Below are positions 27,720-36,156 of a stretch of 64,000 bases of DNA, in pieces. Each line of letters starts with the position of its first letter. The stretch's first letter is position 1. The notes beneath the pieces are model-generated. The model saw only the letters and a program-made list of their open reading frames with translations, made no database searches and was not told the origin of the DNA. The stretch is taken from NCBI GenBank assembly GCA_017559905.1, contig JAFYQF010000025.1, positions 1 to 64,000 on the forward strand. The letters are read 5' to 3'. Origin of the DNA: a bacterium (GTDB lineage Bacteria; Cyanobacteriota; Vampirovibrionia; Gastranaerophilales; Gastranaerophilaceae). Both the position numbers and the translations under genes were made by a program.

Positions 27720-28328
27720 ATGAAAAAATTCATTCCTTTTTTATTATGCTTAACATTGCTACTTTGTACAATTAGCAATAGTTTTGCCTATGGAGGTTTG
27801 CGCAAACAAAACGACTATAGATATACAACCCAAAGAGATAGAAACGCAAGGGTTGAAACATATCAAAAATTTTTAAAAAGCACTGGAATTTTTGAGGAAG
27901 ACCATCACAAATACAAAGAGTTATTCAATGATTTTAAAGAAGACAAAAACAATAGAATAAATTTGAAACATTTAAAATTTGATGAACCTTTACCAACCCA
28001 AGACTACATTGTCAAAGGGAATTATTATCTGATGGCAGACAAAATTCTTGCAAACTATTCTGTCACATACAATGACAACCCAACTTTCGAATATATTTAC
28101 GATATGTTTGGAAATTTATTTCAAGTAAAAATCTTGTACGGAGATAAAAACCAAAGACCATATTACAAAGCTATTTATTCAAACAATGGATATCTACAAA
28201 AAATAAGTTTTTATGCAACCGATGGCTTTGAATATATATTTCTAGCCGATGGAGATTTACAGGGAGTTGTTGTTAACGGCAAACTATACAACAGAGTAGG
28301 ACGACCAACTCAAATATGGTTATTATAA
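27720..28328 (+). CDS. Secreted protein, tandem paralogue 2
   Basis: 202 aa from the ATG at 27720, 5 nt after the previous stop; a TTG four codons earlier overlaps the upstream gene. The signal peptide is MKKFIPFLLCLTLLLCTISNSFA. It is homologous to the preceding protein over the domain: NDNPTFEYIYDMFGNLFQVKI corresponds to DNPRTAYYYDAFGRLRYVDV, and ADGDLQGVVVNGKLYNR corresponds to PDGDFQGVWFKDKRYTR. This is a tandem duplication with strong divergence. It is co-transcribed with copy 1 and ends at a convergent terminator shared with the M16 protease. Confidence 0.8.
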   Translation: MKKFIPFLLCLTLLLCTISNSFAYGGLRKQNDYRYTTQRDRNARVETYQKFLKSTGIFEEDHHKYKELFNDFKEDKNNRINLKHLKFDEPLPTQDYIVKGNYYLMADKILANYSVTYNDNPTFEYIYDMFGNLFQVKILYGDKNQRPYYKAIYSNNGYLQKISFYATDGFEYIFLADGDLQGVVVNGKLYNRVGRPTQIWLL

Positions 28329-28334
28329 AAGAAA

Positions 28335-28356
28335 AAGCCTCATTATTGAGGCTTTA
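28335..28356. terminator. Convergent bidirectional terminator
   Basis: AAAGCCTCA/TGAGGCTTT with a 4-nt loop and A/T flanks on both sides. It overlaps the stop codon of the minus-strand M16 protease gene. Confidence 0.85.
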
Positions 28357-30934
28357 CTATTGATATTACATAATTTTCTGTAAAATATTTGTTTGCGACT
28401 TCTATTATATCTGATTCTGTAATGGAATTGATTAAGTTTATGTATTCATCTTTGAAATCATAACCTCGTCCGCTAGTTTCAAACCAAGCTAACGTAGAAG
28501 CTTTTTCAAGGTTTGTTTCCTGCGAAATAATATAATTTCCAATTAATTTATCTTTTGCATCTTGCAATTCTTTTGAACCAACAAATTCGTTTTTGAATTT
28601 GCGAACTTCATTCAATAAACCATCCCTTGCTTTATCTAAATTTTCTGGATTTGTGCCAATATAAACTACGAAAGCTCCACCTAACATATTTGGTCCATAA
28701 GCTGAACCCAACTGGTATGCTAAACCTTCTTGGTCACGTAAATTTTTAAATAATCTTGAACTCATTCCTGAACCCAACATCGAATCTATTACTTGCAAAG
28801 TAGCATAGTCTTTTTTATTCTCAAGACTTGAAGCTCTCCAAGCAATGAAAATCCAATCGGTTTTAGTTTCTGGAATAACATTTATTGCAGATTTTTTAGA
28901 AGTAAGATTTCCTAAAGAATTTTTGTAAGAATTATAATCAAAAGTTTGCCCTTTTTTATTAACAAAAATTTCGTTCAAATCTTCTGCAACTTTTTCAACA
29001 TCAACATTTCCATTAATTGAAATTATTACATTTTGTGGTGCAAAAATATTTTCATAATATTCAACTAAATCTCTATGAGTAATTTTGGGCAAGGTTTTCT
29101 CTAAAACTTTTGCAGTATAAGAGTATGGTGTTCCTTCATATATTAAAGTCTTATAATTTTCTAACGCAACTTGCAGAGGAACATCCCTATCTCGTTTAAT
29201 TTTATTTAATTTTTCACTTACCGTTTTTTCAATTTCATAATCATCAAAAGTTGCATTGTTCAAAACTTCACCTAACAATTCAATAGTTTTTTCATATTGA
29301 GGTTTTGTAGTCAAAACACTTACCGTAAAAGCATCCGCCCTCACCGCTGGTGAAATTTTAATACCGTTTTCTTCCAAAACTTTAGCCAATTCTACTGCAG
29401 AATATTTGCGAGTTCCTTTCATAATTACATCTGACACAACAACAGATGTGCCAGGAATTTTATCCAAGAACGAACCACCTTTCGCATAGATACTCATTGC
29501 AACAATTTCATTAACATCATTTGGCGTAATTATTAGCTGAACACCGTTTGAAAGTTTATATTTTTTTGTCTGCTCATTCTCACTAACCAAGATAGGTTTC
29601 TGAACATTTTTATCAACAAGATTTGTAGAAATTTCAACCTCGTTTGATTTTTCAGGAACAACTATTGAAACCGCTGATTTTTCAACACCTAAATATTTAT
29701 TAGCAACGCGTTTTACATCGTCTGCCGTAACTTTTTTTATATTGTTAATATAATCTTCATAGAAATTGATATTTCCAGCCGTTACCATAGTGTATCCAAT
29801 TTCTTGTGCAATATTAGAAATAGATTCTCTTGCATAGTAAGTATCTCTTTCTATTATATTTTTTGCTAAACATAATTGTTCTAATGTAACACCTTTATTT
29901 TGAATAACTTTTATTTCATCAAATATTGCACTCTCTAATTTTTCTAATTTTTCAGGTTCAAAATTAGCTGACACATAAAAAATTCCATCATCCCTAAACG
30001 TTGCATTTGACGCACCAACAGAATATGCCAACTGTTTTTGATCTTTTATATTTCTATAAAAAACAGATGATCTACCATCACCCAAAATCGTTGACAAAAC
30101 ATCCAACGCATAAGAATCATTATCTGTAATCTTTACACCTCTAAAGCCAATAAGCATATAACCAGACTGCACAGGTAAATTAACTTGCTTTCTAGCCTGT
30201 TTTACCAAAGGTTTTTCTATTTGGAATTTTTCATTACTAACTTTTTGATTACCCTTATTAAACTCTTGTTTTACAAGTTCTAACGCTTTTTCACTATCAA
30301 CATCACCAACAATTACCGTTACCATATTGGCAGGTACATAAAAACGATTATAATAATCCAAGATTTCTTCTCTTTGAATTGAACTGATAATATCTCTTGT
30401 ACCAATAACTTTACGATGGTATGGATGTTTTGAATATAACATCGAAATCAGATTTTCATACATTACGTTCTGCGGATTTGTTTCATCTTTTGAAATTTCT
30501 TCAATTACAACTTTGCGTTCTTTTTCCAACTCTTTTCTAGGAATCAATGGATTTAAAAGCATGTCCGCATGAAGTTCTAACGCTAAATCAAAATAATTAG
30601 AAGGTAATGTTATATAGTAATGCGTGAAATCTTTACTTGTAGCAGCATTAGTAACTGCACCTTTTGTTTCTAATATCTTATCAAACTCACCTGATGCAAG
30701 ATTAGTTGTCCCTTTAAAAAATAAATGTTCTAAAAAATGAGAAACCCCATTATTTTTATCATTTTCATTTATTGAACCTGTTCTTACCCAAGTATCAACA
30801 GTAACAATTGGATTAGACCTAACCTCTTTAATTATTACAGTTTGCCCATTATCTAAATTATATACATTCGTTTCTCCTGCAAAAACAGAAGAACCAAATA
30901 CTAACGCAACAAAAATAGTTAATATTTTTTTCAT
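28343..30934 (-). CDS. Secreted M16-family zinc metallopeptidase (two M16 units)
   Basis: About 863 aa, with a signal peptide (MKKILTIFVALVFGSSVFA). It holds two pitrilysin/insulinase-type halves. The first carries the inverted zinc motif H-x-x-E-H (SHFLEHLFFKG, near residues 66-70) and the downstream zinc-binding Glu region (EEISKDETNP). The second half (from about 440, LIITPNDVNEIVAMSIYAKGGSF) lacks the zinc motif and should form the inactive half of the clamshell. I prefer the second of two adjacent ATGs (30934) because of its spacing to GAGGGG. It probably degrades peptides outside the cytoplasm. A second, signal-less M16 protein is at 49601..52417. Confidence 0.92.
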   Translation of the reverse strand: MKKILTIFVALVFGSSVFAGETNVYNLDNGQTVIIKEVRSNPIVTVDTWVRTGSINENDKNNGVSHFLEHLFFKGTTNLASGEFDKILETKGAVTNAATSKDFTHYYITLPSNYFDLALELHADMLLNPLIPRKELEKERKVVIEEISKDETNPQNVMYENLISMLYSKHPYHRKVIGTRDIISSIQREEILDYYNRFYVPANMVTVIVGDVDSEKALELVKQEFNKGNQKVSNEKFQIEKPLVKQARKQVNLPVQSGYMLIGFRGVKITDNDSYALDVLSTILGDGRSSVFYRNIKDQKQLAYSVGASNATFRDDGIFYVSANFEPEKLEKLESAIFDEIKVIQNKGVTLEQLCLAKNIIERDTYYARESISNIAQEIGYTMVTAGNINFYEDYINNIKKVTADDVKRVANKYLGVEKSAVSIVVPEKSNEVEISTNLVDKNVQKPILVSENEQTKKYKLSNGVQLIITPNDVNEIVAMSIYAKGGSFLDKIPGTSVVVSDVIMKGTRKYSAVELAKVLEENGIKISPAVRADAFTVSVLTTKPQYEKTIELLGEVLNNATFDDYEIEKTVSEKLNKIKRDRDVPLQVALENYKTLIYEGTPYSYTAKVLEKTLPKITHRDLVEYYENIFAPQNVIISINGNVDVEKVAEDLNEIFVNKKGQTFDYNSYKNSLGNLTSKKSAINVIPETKTDWIFIAWRASSLENKKDYATLQVIDSMLGSGMSSRLFKNLRDQEGLAYQLGSAYGPNMLGGAFVVYIGTNPENLDKARDGLLNEVRKFKNEFVGSKELQDAKDKLIGNYIISQETNLEKASTLAWFETSGRGYDFKDEYINLINSITESDIIEVANKYFTENYVISIVKPQ

Positions 30935-31008
30935 CATATCCCCTCTCTATTTATTTAATAGAAATTATAACACGAATTTTCACTGTTTAAAAATAGCCTA
31001 ACAAGATA

Positions 31009-31278
31009 TTACCACTTTAAAGCTTTTCGAAAAGTAATATAACCAGCAGCCAAAGCCGCCAATAACAAAGAAATTTTCACAGACAACGGTGTATTCCTTT
31101 TATTCTCAAAACTATTCGCCTTCTCTTTTTCGTACAAATCATGCATAAGAGCTTGAGTCTTTGCAACGCCTTCCTTGTGGGTATACAAAACAGGTTTGTG
31201 CAACGCATTAGGTGGATTAATCACCCCAACGTTTAATTTATTATTATTCACTAAATTATTTTCTACACTATTCACCAT
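31009..31278 (-). CDS. Small hypothetical protein with C-terminal membrane helix
   Basis: 89 aa from the ATG at 31278; a TTG 23 codons upstream would overlap the promoter of the opposite gene and is unlikely. The polar N terminus is rich in Asn (NSVENNLVNNNKLNVG), then comes a charged middle (VAKTQALMHDLYEKEKA) and one hydrophobic helix near the end (VKISLLLAALAAGYITF), giving a tail-anchored topology. No ribosome-binding site is obvious. It has the composition of other lineage-specific proteins here. Function unknown. Confidence 0.6.
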   Translation of the reverse strand: MVNSVENNLVNNNKLNVGVINPPNALHKPVLYTHKEGVAKTQALMHDLYEKEKANSFENKRNTPLSVKISLLLAALAAGYITFRKALKW

Positions 31279-31340
31279 ACTTATATAAAAACACGAACCT
31301 AAAAAAAATTGCCATTCTTTACATTTTTTTAAGAAAACAC

Positions 31341-31369
31341 TTGACAATAATATAAAATTAATATAAAAT
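31341..31369 (+). promoter_or_regulatory. Promoter, and possible Fur/PerR operator, of the peroxide-defence cluster
   Basis: TTGACA (31341-31346) and TAAAAT (31364-31369) are 17 bp apart. The sequence running on from the -10 (aaaatgataattgttac) is AT-rich and partly symmetrical (GATAATTGTTA), as in Fur/PerR boxes. Autoregulation by the first gene is therefore plausible, but the operator is a weak match. Confidence 0.6.
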
Positions 31370-31399
31370 GATAATTGTTACTACTTTTAGGAGCAAACA

Positions 31400-31777
31400 A
31401 TGAATTACTCAAGACAAAGAGAAATTATTTTGGAAACTTTAACAGAGAATGTTGTTCATCCAACAGCAGAATATTTACACGACAAAGTTAAAGAAAAAGA
31501 TCCAAAAATCAGTTTAGCGACATTATACCGAAATCTCAATCAATTAGCTGAAAAAGGTATAATAAAAAAAATAGATGGACTAGAAGCTTCTTCACATTTT
31601 GACCACAATACATTTAAGCATTATCATTTTATATGCAAAGAATGCGGAAAAGTTTTTGACATCAGCGCAGAAGTTGCACCAGATTTGATAGAAAAAACTC
31701 AATCATTAACAGATTTTACTATCGAATCGCACGATGTAGTATTTACAGGAATTTGTAATAATTGTAAAAATAAATAG
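31400..31777 (+). CDS. Fur-family regulator, PerR-like
   Basis: 125 aa. The N-terminal winged helix ([38 protein letters not shown]) carries the family's TLYRNL recognition helix. The C-terminal metal domain has [22 protein letters not shown] and ends with CNNC; the two CxxC pairs would hold structural zinc. His/Asp residues between them could form the regulatory iron/manganese site. PerR is more likely than Fur because of the genes behind it (rubredoxin, rubrerythrin, flavodiiron protein), all for peroxide and oxygen removal. aggag precedes ATG. Confidence 0.88.
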   Translation: MNYSRQREIILETLTENVVHPTAEYLHDKVKEKDPKISLATLYRNLNQLAEKGIIKKIDGLEASSHFDHNTFKHYHFICKECGKVFDISAEVAPDLIEKTQSLTDFTIESHDVVFTGICNNCKNK

Positions 31778-31793
31778 TAAAGGAGAATTAATT

Positions 31794-31931
31794 ATGGAAA
31801 AATTTGTATGCACAGTATGCGGTTATGAATACGACCCAGCAGAAAACGAAAATATAGAATTTGAAAAATTAAATGATACTTACGAATGTCCTTTATGCCA
31901 CGTTGGCAAAGATATGTTCGAGAAAGCATAG
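31794..31931 (+). CDS. Rubredoxin (short)
   Basis: 45 aa, a one-iron electron carrier. Iron ligands Cys6, Cys9 ([12 protein letters not shown]) and Cys32, Cys35 ([13 protein letters not shown]) are all present. It is shorter than the usual 52-54 aa because the loop between the knuckles is trimmed. aaggag lies 8 nt before ATG; the gene is 16 nt after the Fur/PerR gene and 10 nt before rubrerythrin. It should pass electrons to rubrerythrin and/or the flavodiiron protein. Confidence 0.93.
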   Translation: MEKFVCTVCGYEYDPAENENIEFEKLNDTYECPLCHVGKDMFEKA

Positions 31932-31941
31932 GAGGAAAATT

Positions 31942-32481
31942 ATGGAATTAAAAGGCTCAAAAACAGAAAAAAACTTAATGGAAGCGTTTGCAGGTGAATC
32001 TCAAGCAAGAAACAAATACACTTACTACGCAGCACAAGCTAAAAAAGAAGGTTTTGTTCAAATAAGCAAGATATTCGAAGAAACAGCTAACAACGAAAAA
32101 GAACACGCAAAAATTTGGTTCAAATGGTTACACGATGGCACAATGCCAGAAACTATCAAAAACCTTGAAGACGCTGCTAACGGCGAAAATTATGAATGGA
32201 CAGACATGTATGCTAAATTTGCAAAGGAAGCTGAAGAAGAAGGTTTTGACCATTTAGCGGGATTGTTCAAATTAGTTGGCGATATAGAAAAAGAACACGA
32301 AGAAAGATATCGCAAACTTTTAGCTAACATCAAAAACAACGAGGTTTTTACTAAACAGGCCGAAGTAATTTGGGAATGCTCAAATTGTGGACACACTCTA
32401 AAATCAGAAGAAGCAGTTGAACTTTGTCCTGTATGTAAACATCCAAAAGCATTCTTTTTTGTAAAAGCATATAACTATTAA
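31942..32481 (+). CDS. rbr: Rubrerythrin
   Basis: 179 aa, a peroxidase that reduces hydrogen peroxide in anaerobes. The N-terminal ferritin-like four-helix domain carries the di-iron ligands ([42 protein letters not shown]). A C-terminal rubredoxin domain follows ([10 protein letters not shown] and [12 protein letters not shown]). The ATG at 31942 follows AGGAGG by 7 nt; an upstream in-frame start lies inside the rubredoxin gene. It is the third gene of the peroxide-defence operon. Confidence 0.97.
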   Translation: MELKGSKTEKNLMEAFAGESQARNKYTYYAAQAKKEGFVQISKIFEETANNEKEHAKIWFKWLHDGTMPETIKNLEDAANGENYEWTDMYAKFAKEAEEEGFDHLAGLFKLVGDIEKEHEERYRKLLANIKNNEVFTKQAEVIWECSNCGHTLKSEEAVELCPVCKHPKAFFFVKAYNY

Positions 32482-32488
32482 TGGATAT

Positions 32489-32515
32489 GGGCTTTGCAAA
32501 ACAAAGCCCTTTTTT
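32489..32515 (+). terminator. Internal terminator between rubrerythrin and flavodiiron genes
   Basis: GGGCTTTG-CAAAA-CAAAGCCC followed by six T, starting 8 nt after the rubrerythrin stop. Only 24 nt separate it from the flavodiiron ATG, so it probably works as a partial terminator that lowers expression of the last gene. Confidence 0.85.
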
Positions 32516-32538
32516 ACCCTTGTGGAGAAGGAGAAGAA

Positions 32539-33723
32539 ATGAAATTCCAAGAGATAAAAAATAACATATATTACTGCGGACTCAATGATTGCGACAGAAG
32601 AATCTTTGACGAACTTATTCCGCTAGAACACGGCACTAGCTATAACTCTTATTTAGTAAAAGGTAGCGAAAAAACAGCCCTAATTGATACGATGTACCCT
32701 CCGAAAGCTAAAGAATATTTAAAAAGATTAGCAGAAAATCAAATTGGGAAAATTGATTATATTATCGCAAATCACGGGGAACAAGATCACACAGGCTCAA
32801 TACCTGCACTATTGGAAAAATACCCTAACGCAATTGTTGTAACAAATCCAAAATGCGCAGAAAACATTAAATCAATGCTTCACGTAGCTGAAGATAAAAT
32901 AAGAGTTATTGCGGATGGTGAAGAATTATCTCTTGGCAACAAAACATTAAAATTCATATTTGCACCAGGAGTACATTGGCCAGATACAATGTTCACTTAC
33001 ATAAAAGAAGACAACGTATTATGCACTTGTGACTTTTTAGGTGCACACTACACATTCAACGATGTATTTGCGGTAGAATGCGACGCATTAATGAAAAGTG
33101 CTAAAAGGTATTATGCTGAAATTATGATGCCATTCAGAATGATGAGTGAACGCTATACAAAAATGGTAAAAGAAATGAATGTTGATATGATTTTACCAAG
33201 TCACGGTCCTGTTCACACAAATCCTAATTACATTCTTGATTTATATACAGAATGGACATCTCCAAGCCCTAAAAACTTGGTAGCTTTACCTTACGTTTCA
33301 ATGTATGAAAGCACAAAAGAAATGGTTGATTACCTTGCAAATAAACTAGAAGCAAAAGGTATTGAAGTATTCAAATTTGACATTGTAGATGACGATTTAG
33401 GCGATTTGGCAATGGCATTAGTGGATGCAGCTTCAATAGTTTTAGGCACATCAATGGTATTGGCAGGACCTCACCCTACAGCCGTTAACGTAACTTATTT
33501 GGCATCTGTATTAAGACCAAAAGCTAAATTTGGAACAATCATAGGTTCTTACGGTTGGGGAGGTAAACTGTTCGATATTTTAGTAACGCTCCTTGCTCCG
33601 TTAAAGCTTGATTTAATCGAGCCATTAATGATTAAAGGCAAACCAAAGGCTGAAGACTTTGCTAAATTAGACGAAATAGCAGAAAGCCTTTACGAAAAAC
33701 ACAAATCCATCGGTTTGTTATAA
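32539..33723 (+). CDS. fprA: Flavodiiron protein (oxygen/NO reductase)
   Basis: 394 aa. The N-terminal metallo-beta-lactamase domain holds the di-iron centre (HGEQDHTGS, the H-x-E-x-D-H motif, near residues 79-87; GVHWPDTMFTY; SHGPVH). The C-terminal flavodoxin domain binds FMN (YVSMYESTKEMVDYL; GSYGWGGKLF). These enzymes reduce oxygen to water (or NO to nitrous oxide) with electrons from rubredoxin. The ATG at 32539 follows ggagaagg; an earlier start would lie in the terminator hairpin. It completes an oxygen and peroxide detoxification cluster. Confidence 0.96.
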   Translation: MKFQEIKNNIYYCGLNDCDRRIFDELIPLEHGTSYNSYLVKGSEKTALIDTMYPPKAKEYLKRLAENQIGKIDYIIANHGEQDHTGSIPALLEKYPNAIVVTNPKCAENIKSMLHVAEDKIRVIADGEELSLGNKTLKFIFAPGVHWPDTMFTYIKEDNVLCTCDFLGAHYTFNDVFAVECDALMKSAKRYYAEIMMPFRMMSERYTKMVKEMNVDMILPSHGPVHTNPNYILDLYTEWTSPSPKNLVALPYVSMYESTKEMVDYLANKLEAKGIEVFKFDIVDDDLGDLAMALVDAASIVLGTSMVLAGPHPTAVNVTYLASVLRPKAKFGTIIGSYGWGGKLFDILVTLLAPLKLDLIEPLMIKGKPKAEDFAKLDEIAESLYEKHKSIGLL

Positions 33724-33730
33724 TCACCCA

Positions 33731-33758
33731 AAAGCTCCTTTTTAAAAGGGGCTTTTTT
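33731..33758 (+). terminator. Terminator of the flavodiiron gene
   Basis: AAGCTCCTTTT pairs with AAAAGGGGCTT (one G-U pair), followed by a T-run, 8 nt after the stop. Confidence 0.85.
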
Positions 33759-33786
33759 ATTAATTACCTCAAGCAAAACTTACTAT

Positions 33787-34569
33787 TTAGACTATTGGCA
33801 CATCTTCAGCTTTTAAACTATTTGCATAACTTACCAATGCTTTAAACACAAAAGGATGAAGTTTACCCTCTTTTACATCAGAATAAATAATCGTTAGGGC
33901 TTGTTTTGGAGTCATTGCCTCTTTATAAACCCGTTTTTCAGTTAGTGCAGAATATTTATCTGCCATAGTCAAAATCTGCAAATCTAAATCCGCACGAAAA
34001 TCCTTATTAACAAATGGATAACCACTACGTTTAGCGTTTTGATGATGGTTTCTTATTAAATCAAGTGTTTTTTTACTTAAATTAGTATTCTTTAAGATTT
34101 CATATCCAAGTTCAGAATGCTTATGCATAACTTCGGTTTCATAATCATTTAATTTGCCATTTTTATTCAAAACTTCAGGCGGGATTAAGACCTTACCAAT
34201 ATCATGAAGATACGCCGCTTCTTTTAAAGATATTTTATCTACTTTTGATTGCAAAGAAAACGGAAGATTTTCAGCAATTCCTAATGCAACATTTTGAACA
34301 TCAGTACAATGATTATCCAAAAGCGGTTTTAAATCAGCCATATTAAGCTTAACAGGTGCACCAACTTCTTTTAATATAGCTTGTATTTTTGGATTAGAAT
34401 TTACTAATTTGGTTAATGCAATTTCATTGGTAAATCGTGCAGGATTGTTACTTTCAAACCTATCCTGCTCAAGTTGCTGTCCAAAACTTGGGATTTTTGG
34501 ACGCAAAGATATTGCCATATTCGGATTTAAACCACACGCACGAAGAGCGGGATTAATATCTATTCCCAT
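33787..34569 (-). CDS. HD-GYP-like phosphohydrolase (divergent)
   Basis: 260 aa. The C-terminal half is an HD domain: LKEAAYLHDIGKVLIP has the HD pair, HSELGYEILKN follows, and HHQNAKRSGYP stands where HD-GYP proteins have HH-E-x-x-D-G-x-GYP. The Glu and Asp-Gly of that motif are replaced (Gln, Lys-Arg), so activity on cyclic di-GMP is doubtful. The N terminus (MGIDINPALRACG, then PKIPSFGQQLEQ) is lineage-specific and carries the SFG motif seen in other proteins here. There is no sensor domain and no clear ribosome-binding site. It may bind or hydrolyse a nucleotide signal. Confidence 0.8.
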   Translation of the reverse strand: MGIDINPALRACGLNPNMAISLRPKIPSFGQQLEQDRFESNNPARFTNEIALTKLVNSNPKIQAILKEVGAPVKLNMADLKPLLDNHCTDVQNVALGIAENLPFSLQSKVDKISLKEAAYLHDIGKVLIPPEVLNKNGKLNDYETEVMHKHSELGYEILKNTNLSKKTLDLIRNHHQNAKRSGYPFVNKDFRADLDLQILTMADKYSALTEKRVYKEAMTPKQALTIIYSDVKEGKLHPFVFKALVSYANSLKAEDVPIV

Positions 34570-34672
34570 TAAATTTTACACACTATATTTACTACACTAC
34601 GATATTTATATAAAGTATTTTTTTCTAAACAAATTGCCTTTTTGTTAACTTATTTTAAATATAAATATTAAG

Positions 34673-34681
34673 TGATAAAAT
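34673..34681 (+). promoter_or_regulatory. Extended -10 promoter placed 6 nt before ATG (leaderless panE-like gene)
   Basis: TGATAAAAT is an extended -10 element (TG-n-TAAAAT). Six nucleotides (gaattt) separate it from the ATG at 34688, so the transcript should start at or next to the A of ATG. No ribosome-binding site exists. Confidence 0.6.
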
Positions 34682-34687
34682 GAATTT

Positions 34688-35596
34688 ATGGACAAAATTA
34701 AGAACACGTTAATATGCGGGCTTGGCGCTATTGGAAGCATCTATGCAGACAAGATTTCAGAGTTTGATAATACAAATTTAAAAATTCTTGTTGACGAAAC
34801 ACGTATACAAAAATACAAAAACAATCCCATTATTTACAATAACAAACCACTAAACTTAAATTATATATTACCAAATGAAAAAGACTTCAAAGCTGATTTA
34901 ATTGTGATTTCAACAAAAGCAGATGGCTTGATGTGGGCTTGTGAAAATATCAAAAATTTTGTTCACGAAAAGACAATTATTTTACCATTGCTAAATGGAA
35001 TCGAAAGCGAAGAAATACTTGCCTCAAAATACGGGTGGGAAAGAGTTTTAAATGCTTATGTAATCTGCCATAGTTCAATGAGAACAGGACAACACATCAC
35101 ACACGATGGAGTTAACACAATATTCTTCGGCACAAAATCCCCACAAAACAATAAAATAGAAATTTTAAAACAATTCTTTAACAACGCAAAAATAAATTAT
35201 GAAACGCCAGAGGATATTATTTATTCGCAATGGAAAAAATTTGCACTGAATGCTTGCGCTAACCCACTCACTGCTATTTACGGACTAACGTTTGGTGAAG
35301 CTTTAAAAAACAAAGACTTTATGGACGAGGCTTTGCACATTATACAAGAAGTAGTACAAATTGCAAAAGCAGAAGGGATTAACAACACAGACAATTTAGT
35401 TTCGGAAGTGATAGAAGTACTAAAAGCAATGCTTCCAGACGGTAAAACATCAATGCTTCAAGATATTGAAGCTAATAGAAAAACAGAAATAGATATTTTT
35501 GCAGGAACAATAATTAAACTAGGCAAAAAACACAATATTCCTACCCCATACAACAATAAAATTCTCATAAAAATAAATAATCTTGAAAATAAATAA
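34688..35596 (+). CDS. Ketopantoate reductase family protein (ApbA/PanE)
   Basis: 302 aa. Probable NADPH-dependent 2-dehydropantoate 2-reductase of the pantothenate/CoA pathway. The Rossmann motif is LICGLGAIGSIYADKI near residues 8-23. The C-terminal catalytic helix KKFALNACANPLTAIYGLTFGE includes the conserved Lys and Asn, and SMLQDIEANRKTEIDIFAGTI is the usual substrate-binding stretch. Enzymes of this fold also act on other 2-keto acids, so pantothenate is likely but not certain. The mRNA looks leaderless. The end overlaps a convergent terminator. Confidence 0.88.
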   Translation: MDKIKNTLICGLGAIGSIYADKISEFDNTNLKILVDETRIQKYKNNPIIYNNKPLNLNYILPNEKDFKADLIVISTKADGLMWACENIKNFVHEKTIILPLLNGIESEEILASKYGWERVLNAYVICHSSMRTGQHITHDGVNTIFFGTKSPQNNKIEILKQFFNNAKINYETPEDIIYSQWKKFALNACANPLTAIYGLTFGEALKNKDFMDEALHIIQEVVQIAKAEGINNTDNLVSEVIEVLKAMLPDGKTSMLQDIEANRKTEIDIFAGTIIKLGKKHNIPTPYNNKILIKINNLENK

Positions 35597-35620
35597 TCTA
35601 CCTTATTCAGGTAGATTATT
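35592..35620. terminator. Bidirectional terminator overlapping two stop codons
   Basis: A 12-bp perfect stem (AATAATCTACCT/AGGTAGATTATT) with a 5-nt loop. It contains the stop codon of the panE-like gene on the plus strand and that of the 73-aa protein on the minus strand. Confidence 0.85.
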
Positions 35621-35824
35621 GTAATATTCCATTGTTTCTTGTTTCCTCATCTCAATTTCTTTAACAAGATCGTCTACAGCTTCTTCGACACTCTCTTGTT
35701 TAAGCGAAGAATCTTTGAGGTTTGTAGCAGTAGTTGTCTTAAGCACAGGCAAAGTTAAAATCGCTAACACGCCAATTATAGCAATTGCCAATAGCATTGA
35801 CACTGCACCAAACGCGGGTTTCAT
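35603..35824 (-). CDS. 73-aa membrane protein with pilin-like helix
   Basis: A small protein with one N-terminal hydrophobic helix, GAVSMLLAIAIIGVLAILTLP (about residues 6-26, cut here as GAVSMLLAIAIIGVLAI then LTLP). This closely resembles the prepilin helix GFTLAEVLITLGIIGVVAA-TMP, but without the F-T-L-x-E motif. A polar, acidic helix follows (about 40-65). The start overlaps the upstream stop by 4 nt (ATGA), so translation is coupled to the 111-aa protein. It may be a degenerate minor pilin or just a membrane-anchored helix. Function unknown. Confidence 0.7.
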   Translation of the reverse strand: MKPAFGAVSMLLAIAIIGVLAILTLPVLKTTTATNLKDSSLKQESVEEAVDDLVKEIEMRKQETMEYYNNLPE

Positions 35825-36156
35825 TGTAATCTATTCCTTTTTATAAAACCTGCAACAGCTTCTTCAACTGTTTTTGGAGTATTCAAAACATCATCTTTAT
35901 CATTGCTTGGGAATAAGCTCCTATCTACAAAAAACTTATTATAAATAGAACCAATAATCCAAATAGCAATAGATGAAATTGCAACACCTAAAGCTGCGAT
36001 AACAATTTTTGTAATCATATCTTTTTGCATATCAGCAGCTTGTTTGGCATTCAGAGTAGTTTCAGCATCACAAAAACCACTCTGTGCAGTCACAAACAAA
36101 ACTACAGCAACTATTGCAAATAACGATAAGACTTTGAATAAACTTTTATTCTTCAA
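35821..36156 (-). CDS. 111-aa protein with signal peptide and a second membrane helix
   Basis: I start this at a TTG (36156) that lies 6 nt after GAGG inside the end of the RNase E/G gene (11-nt overlap). This gives a normal signal peptide, MKNKSLFKVLSLFAIVAVVL followed by FVTAQSGFCDA. A longer reading in the same frame would be an out-of-frame product of rng. Mature part: a short amphipathic stretch, one membrane helix (about 48-70, IVIAALGVAISSIAIWIIGS) and a soluble tail (SNDKDDVLNTPKTVEEAVAG). It is coupled to rng and to the 73-aa protein. Function unknown. Confidence 0.7.
   Translation of the reverse strand: MKNKSLFKVLSLFAIVAVVLFVTAQSGFCDAETTLNAKQAADMQKDMITKIVIAALGVAISSIAIWIIGSIYNKFFVDRSLFPSNDKDDVLNTPKTVEEAVAGFIKRNRLQ

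Noticed and set aside
31279-31347. TTG-started extension of the small protein at 31009
   Set aside because: It runs into the TTGACA promoter of the opposite Fur/PerR gene and gives an odd second hydrophobic start.
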